A stretch of DNA of 64,000 nucleotides from Bacteroidaceae bacterium (GTDB lineage Bacteria; Bacteroidota; Bacteroidia; Bacteroidales; Bacteroidaceae): positions 1 to 64,000 of the forward strand of contig JAKSIX010000003.1 of the NCBI GenBank assembly GCA_024398595.1. Reading direction: 5' to 3'. Under the pieces are notes generated by a model. The model saw only the letters and a program-made list of their open reading frames with translations. It was not told where the DNA came from and did not search any database. The first letter of the stretch is position 1. Each line of letters starts with the position of its first letter. Both the position numbers and the translations under genes were made by a program. Positions 16,904-26,600 of this stretch are shown piece by piece.

Positions 16904-18338
16904 AGTCCTTGGGAGTGAGGCCGTGCCTGTCAGCGGCTTCTTTCAGAAGAAAAGCGTAGGCGGCATCGTGCTCATTCGGGATTATCCCGTCAAGTATGGC
17001 ATCCTTTATGGCACTCTTCAGTTCTCCCACTATTGCTGTCGGCCCCAATCCGAATACTGTCATAATTTCATTCCCGTCAACAGGCGGCTGGAAATTCAGT
17101 ATGCGGTCACGTTCTTCAAGATCTTTAAGCTTTTGCCTGACAATCTGAAAATTGTCTATAAGACGCTGTTTCTTATGCTCGTTGCGTGATGTTATGTCCG
17201 ATTCGCAGAGAAGCATCAGGTCTTCTATGTCATCTCCGGCATCAAACAGAAGCCTGCGTACAGCAGAGTCGGTAACGATGTCATCGACAATGTTTATCGG
17301 GCGCATATGCAGGTCAACCATTTTCTGGACATATTTCATCTTGTCATTCTGTGGAAACTTCATGTTCCTGAAAATGACAGGAATCATCTTGCTTCCTATG
17401 AAGTTGTGATTGCGGAATGTCCATCCGTGTACGGGATCCCATCTCTTTGTGCGCGGTTTCCCTATATCGTGCAGCAGTGCCGCCCACCTCAGCCACAGAC
17501 TGTCACTTTGCCGGGCGACATTGTCCAGAACTGTAAGACTGTGCAGGAACACGTCCTTGTGGCCTTTGCCGTTGATTGTCTCAACACCTTCAAGAGCTGC
17601 CAATTCCGGGAATATCAGTTGGAGCAGGCCACTGCGGTCCAGGTCAATGAAGCCTTTTGAGGGTATGGGAGACAGTATGATTTTGTTAAGTTCATCCGCT
17701 ATGCGCTCCTTTGAGATTATTCCGATGCGTTCCCTGTTGCGCTCAAGTGAAGCGAATGTATCATCGTCAATGTAAAAGTTCAGCTGTGTGGCGAATCTGA
17801 TACAGCGCATCATACGCAGCGGATCATCGCTGAAGGTTATATCCGGGTCAAGCGGAGTGCGGATAATGCGGTCCTCCAGATCGTATATTCCGTCAAAGGG
17901 ATCGGTCAATTCTCCGAAACGGTCTCCGTTGAGGCAGATGGCCATAGCATTGATTGTAAAATCCCGTCTGTTCTGATCATCCTGGAGTGTACCGTTCTCA
18001 ACGATAGGCTTGCGTGAGTCACGTCTGTATGATTCCTTGCGTGCGCCTACGAACTCCACCTCAAGGTCACCTTTGCGGACTTGGGCTGTACCGAAATTCT
18101 TGAACAGCGACACGTGGGCATCGCGCCCCAATGCCTTGCCGTATGCCTTGGCCATTTCAAGTCCGCTTCCGACTACAACGACGTCTATGTCCTGATTGGG
18201 CCGTTCAAGAAACAGGTCGCGTACATATCCTCCGACAACATAGCACTCCATCTGCAGACTGTCGGCAGTCGCGGACAATAGCCTGAATTCAGGTCTATCC
18301 AGTATCCGGGCAAGTTCCTTGTCGCTGTATAGCGTCAT
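16890..18338 (-). CDS. cca: CCA tRNA nucleotidyltransferase (polyA polymerase family, HD domain)
   Basis: 482-residue enzyme that builds or repairs the tRNA 3' CCA end. The nucleotidyltransferase head has YVVGGYVRDLFL and QDIDVVVVG, then the RRDFTINAMAI and RCIRFATQL motifs; an HD domain follows (LLHDIGKPRTKR). The frame is open to 18362, but a TAACTTTG -7 box covers 18360-18367, so the ATG at 18338 (MTLYSDKEL) is the likely start. CCA is not encoded in the tRNA gene at 51492, in keeping with need for this enzyme. Confidence 0.93.
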   Translation of the reverse strand: MTLYSDKELARILDRPEFRLLSATADSLQMECYVVGGYVRDLFLERPNQDIDVVVVGSGLEMAKAYGKALGRDAHVSLFKNFGTAQVRKGDLEVEFVGARKESYRRDSRKPIVENGTLQDDQNRRDFTINAMAICLNGDRFGELTDPFDGIYDLEDRIIRTPLDPDITFSDDPLRMMRCIRFATQLNFYIDDDTFASLERNRERIGIISKERIADELNKIILSPIPSKGFIDLDRSGLLQLIFPELAALEGVETINGKGHKDVFLHSLTVLDNVARQSDSLWLRWAALLHDIGKPRTKRWDPVHGWTFRNHNFIGSKMIPVIFRNMKFPQNDKMKYVQKMVDLHMRPINIVDDIVTDSAVRRLLFDAGDDIEDLMLLCESDITSRNEHKKQRLIDNFQIVRQKLKDLEERDRILNFQPPVDGNEIMTVFGLGPTAIVGELKSAIKDAILDGIIPNEHDAAYAFLLKEAADRHGLTPKDSTLY

Positions 18339-18359
18339 ATCTGAATCGGTTTCGCATGG

Positions 18360-18367
18360 CAAAGTTA
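18360..18367 (-). promoter_or_regulatory. -7 box of cca
   Basis: Minus-strand TAACTTTG, a full TAnnTTTG match, 21 bases before the ATG at 18338. It decides against the longer open frame starting at 18362. Confidence 0.6.
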
Positions 18368-18399
18368 CTCTTTAACGCGCCAAAAGGGAAAAAAAAGAG

Positions 18400-18407
18400 T
18401 AATTTTG
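18400..18407 (+). promoter_or_regulatory. -7 box of the lipoprotein gene at 18430
   Basis: Plus-strand TAATTTTG, divergent from the cca box, 22 bases before the start codon. Confidence 0.55.
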
Positions 18408-18429
18408 ATGCGTATTTTATATATGTGAC

Positions 18430-19263
18430 ATGCGTAAATGTGTTATTGCTGCCCTGACAGCCCTGATATTGTCTGCGTGCAGACAGAGTGACGATGTTTC
18501 TGCCAGACGATTTATAGAAGCCGCCCGTGCAAGTATGGAAATCAGTGATTTTGCCGGTGCCAAGATTCTGATAGACAGTGTGAGAATTGTATATCCCAAG
18601 GCTTTTGAGGCAAGGAAGGAGGGCATACGCCTGCTTCAGGAGGTTGAGATTGCCGAGGCAGACAGGACGCTGGAGTTTCAGGACAGCGTCATTCAGCTTT
18701 TGAGGGAACGTCTTGAGGGCGTGAAGAATGATTTCGTATATGAGAAGGATGCGGAATATCAGGATGTAGGAATATATTCCGTGGCATCGCAGGCTGTAGG
18801 GAAGAATTATTCACGGAATTACATACGGGCTCAGGTTGATGAGACGGGCAGGCTGACCCTGGTATCAAATTACAACGGCTCATCGTACATTCATCACCGT
18901 TCAATAAAACTTGTCTCCGGGGACAATTATGTGGAGTCTGCGGTTTCCGACAATTTCTATGAATTCAAGGATTTGGGAGTGTGTTATGAGAAGTGCAACT
19001 TTGCCGGTGACGATAACGGGAATCTGGCTTCATTCATCGCTGTAAATTCAGAGAATCCTGTGGAGGTGACGCTGAACGGAGACCGTACTGTCAGATATAG
19101 GGTGAACACCGCAGATAAAAAGGCGGTGAAGGATGTCTATTCATTTTCCTTATTGCTGTCATCCATAGAGGAGGCTGTAGCAATACGTGATGAGGCTCTG
19201 CGCAAGAAGCGTTTTGTGTTGGAAAATATGGCAAGGGCAGACTCTTCCGTTGTGTCAGAATAA
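18430..19263 (+). CDS. Predicted lipoprotein of unknown function
   Basis: 277 residues. A lipoprotein signal peptide ends with the lipobox LSAC (Cys17). Residues 25-60 (ARRFIEAARASMEISDFAGA) look like a helical tetratricopeptide-like pair, followed by a coiled-coil stretch near 75-100 and a beta-rich C-terminal half (RLTLVSNYNGSSYIHHRSIK and following). I do not recognise a named family. Own promoter; convergent with, and overlapping by 9 bases, the transporter gene. It probably sits in the periplasmic or outer membrane. Confidence 0.8.
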   Translation: MRKCVIAALTALILSACRQSDDVSARRFIEAARASMEISDFAGAKILIDSVRIVYPKAFEARKEGIRLLQEVEIAEADRTLEFQDSVIQLLRERLEGVKNDFVYEKDAEYQDVGIYSVASQAVGKNYSRNYIRAQVDETGRLTLVSNYNGSSYIHHRSIKLVSGDNYVESAVSDNFYEFKDLGVCYEKCNFAGDDNGNLASFIAVNSENPVEVTLNGDRTVRYRVNTADKKAVKDVYSFSLLLSSIEEAVAIRDEALRKKRFVLENMARADSSVVSE

Positions 19264-20619
19264 CAGCCAGTATGTAAATATTGCAGTTACCCCCAGTGGA
19301 GCTACATATTTGATAAGTATGTAGACAGTGCTCAGTATCCACATCGGTGTAGTGGCTTTTCCGTGATTTGACAGTTCGTCAATAATATCTTCCTTCTTAA
19401 GTATCCATCCTGCGAATATAAGCAGAAACAGGCTGGCTAATGTCATGAACACGTTGGCTGACAGCATATCCAGCAGGTCAAATATATTCAATCCTAAAAT
19501 GCGGACATCGGACATGACACCTTGCGAGAGGGAACAGAACGTTGCCGGAATCAGGCAGATGAGGTAGCAGATGTATACGGCCTTATCCCGGCTTTTTTCT
19601 GTCACATCTATGATGAATGCTGTGATGGATTCAAAAATTGACATTGCCGATGTCAATGCGGCAAGGGCAAGCGAGAAGAAAAAAAGTATTGCCACTATAT
19701 CCCCGAAAGGCATTGATGCAAATACGGAAGGTAATGTCACGAAGACCAGTTGGGGACCTGCATCAAGCGTCGGTGTGCTTCCATTTGCGTATGAAATGGC
19801 GAAAATGGCCGGTATTATGGCTATTCCTGCGACAATGGCGAAAAACAGATCAAGTGCAGCGGTGGAGATACTGGAATTGGTTATATTCTCATCACTCTTT
19901 GTATAAGAACCGTAAATCAGTATTGTCCCGGCACCGAGACCCAGGGTGAAGAATCCCTGACCGAGCGCATTCTGTATCGTGTCAATGCTGACTTTTGAAA
20001 AATCCGGAACCAAAAGATATTTCAGACCCTCGTATGCTCCGGGCAGGGTAATAGCGCGTATGGCAATCAGTACCGTTGCGATGAACAGTGTCGGTGTTAT
20101 TATCTTGGAGGCTTTCTCAATACCTTTCTTTACGCCTTTGAATGATATGAATGCAATCAGTCCTGTAAATATGAATGTGTGTATCAATGGCATATAGGGG
20201 GACGAGATGTATTCGGAGAACTGTCCGGCATAGTCAGCAGTGTCGGAACCGAACTGCAACATAATGGAAGAGGTCAGATATTTGATCGTCCATCCGCCAA
20301 CTACATTGTAGAATCCCATAATGCAAATGGCACTGATTATGGCGAATATTCCGATGAACTTCATTTTCGGATGGCCCAGACGGTTCGGGGTTAAAATTAT
20401 GCTTGTCCTGCTACGGCGTCCGATAAGGTACTCCGTAATCATTGTAGGTATGCTTACCAGCAGTAGTAGAACAATGTAGATAAGGATGAATGCCGCACCT
20501 CCGTTCTGGGCTGTAAGATATGGGAAACGCCACAGGTTACCCAGACCTATGGCCGAACCTGCCAGAGCCATCAGGACTCCGAACCTGCTTCCGAACAATT
20601 CTCTGCTGAATGGTTTCAT
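19255..20619 (-). CDS. Sodium-dependent transporter, NSS (SNF) family
   Basis: 454-residue inner-membrane transporter with about 12 hydrophobic segments. The NSS signature in TM1, GSRFGVLMALAGSAIGLGNL followed by WRFPYLTAQNGG, starts around residue 10; TM6-like GAGTILIYGSYT and TM8-like SAMSIFESITAF are present. The family couples Na+ to uptake of amino acids or similar solutes; the substrate cannot be told. The -7 box ends 6 bases before the ATG, so the mRNA may be leaderless. Confidence 0.93.
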   Translation of the reverse strand: MKPFSRELFGSRFGVLMALAGSAIGLGNLWRFPYLTAQNGGAAFILIYIVLLLLVSIPTMITEYLIGRRSRTSIILTPNRLGHPKMKFIGIFAIISAICIMGFYNVVGGWTIKYLTSSIMLQFGSDTADYAGQFSEYISSPYMPLIHTFIFTGLIAFISFKGVKKGIEKASKIITPTLFIATVLIAIRAITLPGAYEGLKYLLVPDFSKVSIDTIQNALGQGFFTLGLGAGTILIYGSYTKSDENITNSSISTAALDLFFAIVAGIAIIPAIFAISYANGSTPTLDAGPQLVFVTLPSVFASMPFGDIVAILFFFSLALAALTSAMSIFESITAFIIDVTEKSRDKAVYICYLICLIPATFCSLSQGVMSDVRILGLNIFDLLDMLSANVFMTLASLFLLIFAGWILKKEDIIDELSNHGKATTPMWILSTVYILIKYVAPLGVTAIFTYWLLF

Positions 20620-20624
20620 AGGTG

Positions 20625-20632
20625 CAAAGTTA
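20625..20632 (-). promoter_or_regulatory. -7 box of the NSS transporter gene
   Basis: Minus-strand TAACTTTG. The AACTTG-family repeat upstream provides a TTG 18 bases away. The box ends 6 bases from the start codon. Confidence 0.6.
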
Positions 20633-20638
20633 AGAATT

Positions 20639-20672
20639 ATTCAAGTATCGCAAGTTCCACATGTGAAACTTG
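20639..20672. repeat. AACTTG-family palindromic repeat, second copy
   Basis: Minus-strand AACTTGCGATACTTGAAT (20639-20656) overlaps a near palindrome at 20651-20672 (CAAGTT, CACATGTG core, AACTTG, one mismatched pair). It matches elements at 1818-1835 and 1947-1968. It fills most of the gap between the sprA 3' end and the NSS promoter. Confidence 0.65.
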
Positions 20673-20681
20673 AGTTGAAAA

Positions 20682-23600
20682 TTATCTGGTCAGGGAGAAC
20701 TTTATTGTGAATCCGCAATCGTGCGTGGATGTGGGGAATGACGATGTGGAGACTAACGGGAAGTTGCTCTGGAAATTATAATAGAAATTCAGCGTGAGGA
20801 ATTTGCTGTATGTATAATCGGCGGAGAGTGCTACCTTGACGGCTTTGTTGCCGCTTGTGGCCTGTGTGGATGTATTCGCGATGTTACGGCAGATGGCACT
20901 CTGGTTCCTGTATGAAATGTCACAGTTCATATTGAGGTCATTGCTTACCTTGTTCTTTCCGCTGCCCGGATGTGCGCCGAGCATCTTCAGGTTCACAATC
21001 TTGTATCCTGCTCCTACTACAATATCGTCCGATGTCGTTTCGGACATCTGTATTGCGGCCATACTGAGATTCATGACACGTGTCTTGCGTATCTCTACCT
21101 TGGCGGTTACACCGTTATTCATCGTCATGTTGACTCCGACAAGCGGAGAGAATGACTCGTTGATGGATACGGAACTGATGTCGTACATACTGCTTGGTAT
21201 TGGATTGCCTGTGGAAATGTCCTGTATGAATCCGATGCCGTCCATATATTCCATATAGGTGGAGTAGGTATTGTATGTTCCTGTCGAATAGACACTCTTA
21301 TAGGCGTGGGTCAGGTTGAAGCTCTTGAAATTATTCTTGAAGAAATCTATTTTTGCCAGACCATTGTAAGTTACACTCCAGTTGGGCAGTATTGAGAATA
21401 TCGACGGGAACAGGTCGAGGCTTGATGTGGATGCGTCTTTTCCGGAATAGGTGGCCAGAAATGCCGGAACCATGACTTCTGTCGAGTATTTGCCTACACC
21501 TCCGTTAGCCGGATCATACGGCTGTCCCGGACGTGTACTCTGCTGAGGGTAACGGCTGTCTCTGTAACGCTGCTCAAGTCTGCTCTGAACTATATCCAGA
21601 TTGTTGCGGAAACGTTCAAAGGTGGCCGAATAATATTCGTCCGATGCATTTCTTGATTCAAACGCGCTGCCTATTGATATGGTAGTCATATTGAATGTAC
21701 CTGTCCTTGTCTGTGGCATTCCGGCGTACATATACTGGATTCTTTTTGCATCGCTCATTGTCCAGCTGGCATTGAGGTCAATCTTAAGTCCGCTGACGGG
21801 CTCAAGAGTCATTTTTATCTGTATATCGCGGGCACTGTTGGTAGTGGCGTTATAAGCTACGCTGTCATTGTCCAGCAGCCATCCTCTGTCGTGTGCTTTC
21901 TGCAGATAGCTGTCATCTATGAATCCGAAAGCGAAATCAAGTCCCGGAGCCATGCCTGCGGCCAGATTCTGCTGACCGAATACCTTGCCGATTCCGGGCA
22001 TGAAACCGGGTAATGACATTGAATAATCGTTTTTATATGTGACGGATATATTGCGCAACAGCATCAGAAAACGTACAGAGAATTCCCCGACATCCTTTAT
22101 TGTGGCTTTTTCCGTATTATTACTTCTTTTAGGATTGTGTCTTACGGTCATTCTAAGTGCGACTGAGTCAGTTGTGTTGATTGTTATTGTATTGGCATCC
22201 TTGACCTTGTATTTCAATTTGTAGGGTGTACCGTCCTGAGTGACTGTGGTAATCAGCGGAGTCAGGGTGTTCAGATTGTGGGTAACTTCAATCGTTTCTC
22301 CCGGCAGCAGCGTAACCTCCCGGTCATATTTCTTTTTCAGGTCGGATTCCCGCTTTGCGCTCTCGTATCGGCTGGCCTTGCCGGAATACCGCTGGTTAAT
22401 ATCGCTGAGGTATTTGCTCTTGTTGTACAGGGATTCAAAGTTCAGTTTCCCGTTGATGTTGAAGACACGCCGGTCTGCGATTATGTTTCCGAAGGTAGAG
22501 CCGTCCGCGTATGTTGTTCCACGGTTCCAACTGTACTGCGCGGAGTATGTCGCGCTGAGGTTGGTCCAATCAAACAGCGGAATCTTGTCTATAGGGACCT
22601 GATATGTGGCTGTGAAATCCTGTTGATAGTCCAGTGGCTTGCCCAAACGTGCCAGGCTTGCCTTCACGGAGTCTTTCCATAATTCGTACTGGTCAGGGTA
22701 GAGATCTTTATTGACTGCGCCGTAAGGCTCTTCAATCTCTGCCTGTGTCCTTGTGGTTATTGACAGTTTCAGACTCTTGAATATGTCCCATCTGAGATTC
22801 AGACTGCGGTTCCAGTAGAATTGCTGGGAGAATGTCACCGGTACGGAATTGCCACCCGACAGATTGCTCAGATCCCGTTCCTGATATTCGTGATAGTTGC
22901 GCGACAGATCTGTGTTGAATGTTATGCTTTGCGGCAGAGGTGCTATGGACAGGTCACGGATTATGTCATACCACTCCGATTTGTGCTTCTCCAGCTTGAA
23001 TGGCCTGATGTCCTCGATGGGGGAGTTGTAGCTGTAGTTCAGAGAACCTTTCCACTTGAGGTCTTTCTCGTATTCTGTAGTGCCGCCTTGGCTGTTCTGG
23101 GTGGCCCTTGAATAGCTTACCGAGAAGTTGGACGGGTCGTATGGCATTGACTTCTTGGAACTTATATTGACTTTAGCCCCGGATATGCTGAGATTGTTCT
23201 GAGTATGAACCTCTTGTGTGATGTTCTTTATAGAGTCACGGCTGTGATCATCCGGGTAAGAGTCAATGACATCGTCCAGCTCAAGATCGGTATCGAACGG
23301 ACTGTATCGTGGCGATGTCTTCTCGCGTGTGTATGAATAATAGAAAGGTATTGATATTTTCGCCTTCTCAGGAAGGAAACGGCCTGCATTGAAATTAGTG
23401 GTGATGGAATACTTGTAGTTGTTGTCCATCCTGCGTTCTGCGACTCCCTGCTCCAGGCCTCCGAACCCGGCTGTGCTGTAGTTTCCGTTAACATTGAGAG
23501 TCGCCAGGTCAGACACCTGTACGTTAAGGTCTCCCTGTGCGGCTGAACCTCCATGACTTTCATAGCCGACAAGCCTGAACTCATTGACCCAGACTTCGGC

Positions 23601-26600
23601 AGAACGGGTTCCCAGTGCGTTGTTGCGGACACCAATCATTATGGCCCTGACGTTACCGATGGACGGGTTTCCTATGATGCTGATTCTGTTCTCCGGATGT
23701 TCCGGGTCATAGTCGGAGTATATTTGTCCGATGCTTGTCCCTGACCCGTATGTGTTGGCTTCTCTGTTGCGCTTGTTCTTTACGGCTGTGAATACGCCGA
23801 AAGGAACATCCAACATGTTCTCATCGGGCCATACTTTCCTGCGCTCGCTGTCGCTGGCCCCATCATAGTATCCGGGTGGCGTTACTTTCAGAGGAATCTC
23901 ATATTCATAATAATTGCTGGTGTAGTCGGTACCTATTCTTATGAACATTGACATTTCTCCATTTTCAATGCCTTGGATGTCCGCTTCCAAAGCTTCTGCG
24001 TGGGCGAACATCTGCATACGCTCGTATTTGCGCAGGTCAAGGGCGGATTTCCTGTATATGCCGCGTGCATCACCTGCATGCAGTTCCATTACCTTAAGGC
24101 TCATTGACTGCTCATTATCCTGTATGAGCTGTGTCTGGCTCGGGTCAAGCACTCTTGTTATGCCTGGCGGTACTACATAGTTGACAGGATGCCGGTCTCC
24201 GTTTTCCTCTATGTTGACAGATGCCGCTGTCATTGTTCCGGACAGCGATGCCACTTTCGTGGATGGATTGCTGATAGGGGACTCGTAGTTGCGCCACTGG
24301 CTTGTCATAAGTTCCAGTGTTCCGAAACGCAGATGTACTTCTTCATTGAATCCGGTCAGGTACATTCTCATGAAGCGGATTGAACTGAAATCACTGATAC
24401 CGCCTACGGCTTTGTCGTGCTGGTCAATGGGCACGCGGAAGCAATACCAGGTAACGGTCTCTGTCTTGTCGTTGCGTAGCTTGACCTGCACTTCGCGCTT
24501 GTCGGCGATGAAATTTGAACCTACGTTCATATCTTTCGGACGCAGGGAGATATGATAGGGGAAATATCTCTCATATTCATCCATCGTATAGTCATTGTTG
24601 ATGTCCTCTACATCCGGAGTCGTTCTGGCAGATGTGTTGTACTGCTGGTTGGTGTCATCAGCGTTTGGGGAATTGCCTTCTGTTCCGTTATACAGTTTGT
24701 AGCGTTGCAGGATAGGCATACGTGCCTCATCGTAATCGTCTCCCCGGAAATAATGGTAGTTGTCGGCGGCCGGGTCGTCATAGAATGTTTTGTATATTTC
24801 GTCGGGAAGCCATTCCAGTGATTTCAGATATATAGAGTAGGTGGGGAATTCACGCTCCTCTTCGCTGGACAGTCCGTTCAGTCCTACATCCTGTTTGCTG
24901 CGGTTGGCGGCATCGTTGTTGTCGAATGCGTATATGAGGCTTGTCGTGTTGGGAACACGTCCCCATTCCGTGGTCACGTATTTTGTGCTGTCTCCATTGA
25001 CCGGCAGTCCGTTCTCAAAGAATTTCCTGCCATCTTTCAATATATCCTCAGATACCTCACCGAGATTGATGTAGAAGTCCCCTCCTGATGAATTCGGATT
25101 ATATATGAACGGATCCAGAAGCCAGAACTCAATGTATTCTACATTGGCCGTTTCAAAATCCGTGACGGAAAGGCTACGCATAATGCCACCCCAATTGTCT
25201 TTTGTATTCTTCAACTTTCCTTCGCTGTTGATTTCAGGATTCAGGTTATATGGACCGCGTTCATCGGGATAGTATGCCAGATTGAGAATCTGAAGTGTGG
25301 ATGACTCACCTGATACGGTTTCCTTGTTCGGATAGAGCTCACGTTCATAAACCTCTCTGACGTAATGGTTTGACAGCTGCTCAAGGTCGTTCTTGATGTG
25401 TGACGGTGTCAGAGGCGAGTTGCGTCTCGTGAACAGTGGGTCAATAGTGAACCAGTTCAGCAGGGCGCGGTTGTAACCACTCCCGATTCCTGTAGCCTGA
25501 CCTGTTATGGTGGGAGGACGTGATGACAGCGACCATGATCTTGGATTACTGATGTCTATTCCGCTCTCGGCAGCTTCGAAATCGTCTATGTACGATGCGC
25601 TTCCCTGAACCTCGTCCGATACGTCAGAGAAAAGTCTGGCGTATTCTGCATTGAATGTAATCATGGACGGTTCTGTCGCATTGACGAATGGCAGCAGGTC
25701 AAACAGGTTCGTCAGTGCCTGACTTTCTTTCCGCCAGTTGATGTTGAAACCTAACATGGTGTTCACAAGCGGCTCATCGCCCATCGTGACTTTGCTTGTA
25801 AGTGGCTTCTCATTGAGATGCATTACCGTACCGCCTATCTGGAGATTCTTGTTGAAATCGTATTTCCAGTTCATCCCAAGCATCGTCTTGCGCTGCATAC
25901 TGTAATTCGTGTTGCTCTCAAGCGATACGCTGACATTGGTTCCTGCATCGATAATGTTCTGGTTGATTATCGTCACGGTACCAAGGCTGTAGTCTACGAT
26001 ATAATCAACATTCTCAACCAGTGTCTCGCCTCCTGCCGATACTGTGACAGAACCTCGTGGTATGTTGTATGAACCCAGTTCTATCAGGTTGCCTGATGAT
26101 CCGGAGTACTGGCCCTGAAGGAAGAACTTATCCTTGTCGGCAATCCTTTTTGCCGCCGTCATGGTCGTGTCGTACAGCTCCTGAAACACGTACTTATCCG
26201 CTATGTCCTTGTCCTTTATGACTGACCTCAAATGGCTTCCGAAAGGCTCTGCCACAGGGAATATTATGCGTCCGGACGATGATATGACTGTATATCCCTC
26301 AACATAGTCGAACTGACCGTTGGAGTGTGGGGATAACTTGTCGTCAAGACGGTCCAGATTCATTATCTGCAACAGTGTCTGTTGCTTGAGCGATTCTTCA
26401 GGGAGGTAGGTTATACGGCTTCCGACACTGTCTGACGCATAGATAATCTTCATTTTGAAATTCTTCTGCGTGATGTTGCCTCCGCCTACGTAGTATATGT
26501 TCTTCATCATGAGATCCCAAGTGCCGGATGACGGTGTGTTGGAACTTGATTTCAGCAGTTTCAGGTATAATGACTGTCTGGAGTCCGGGATATCGGACGA

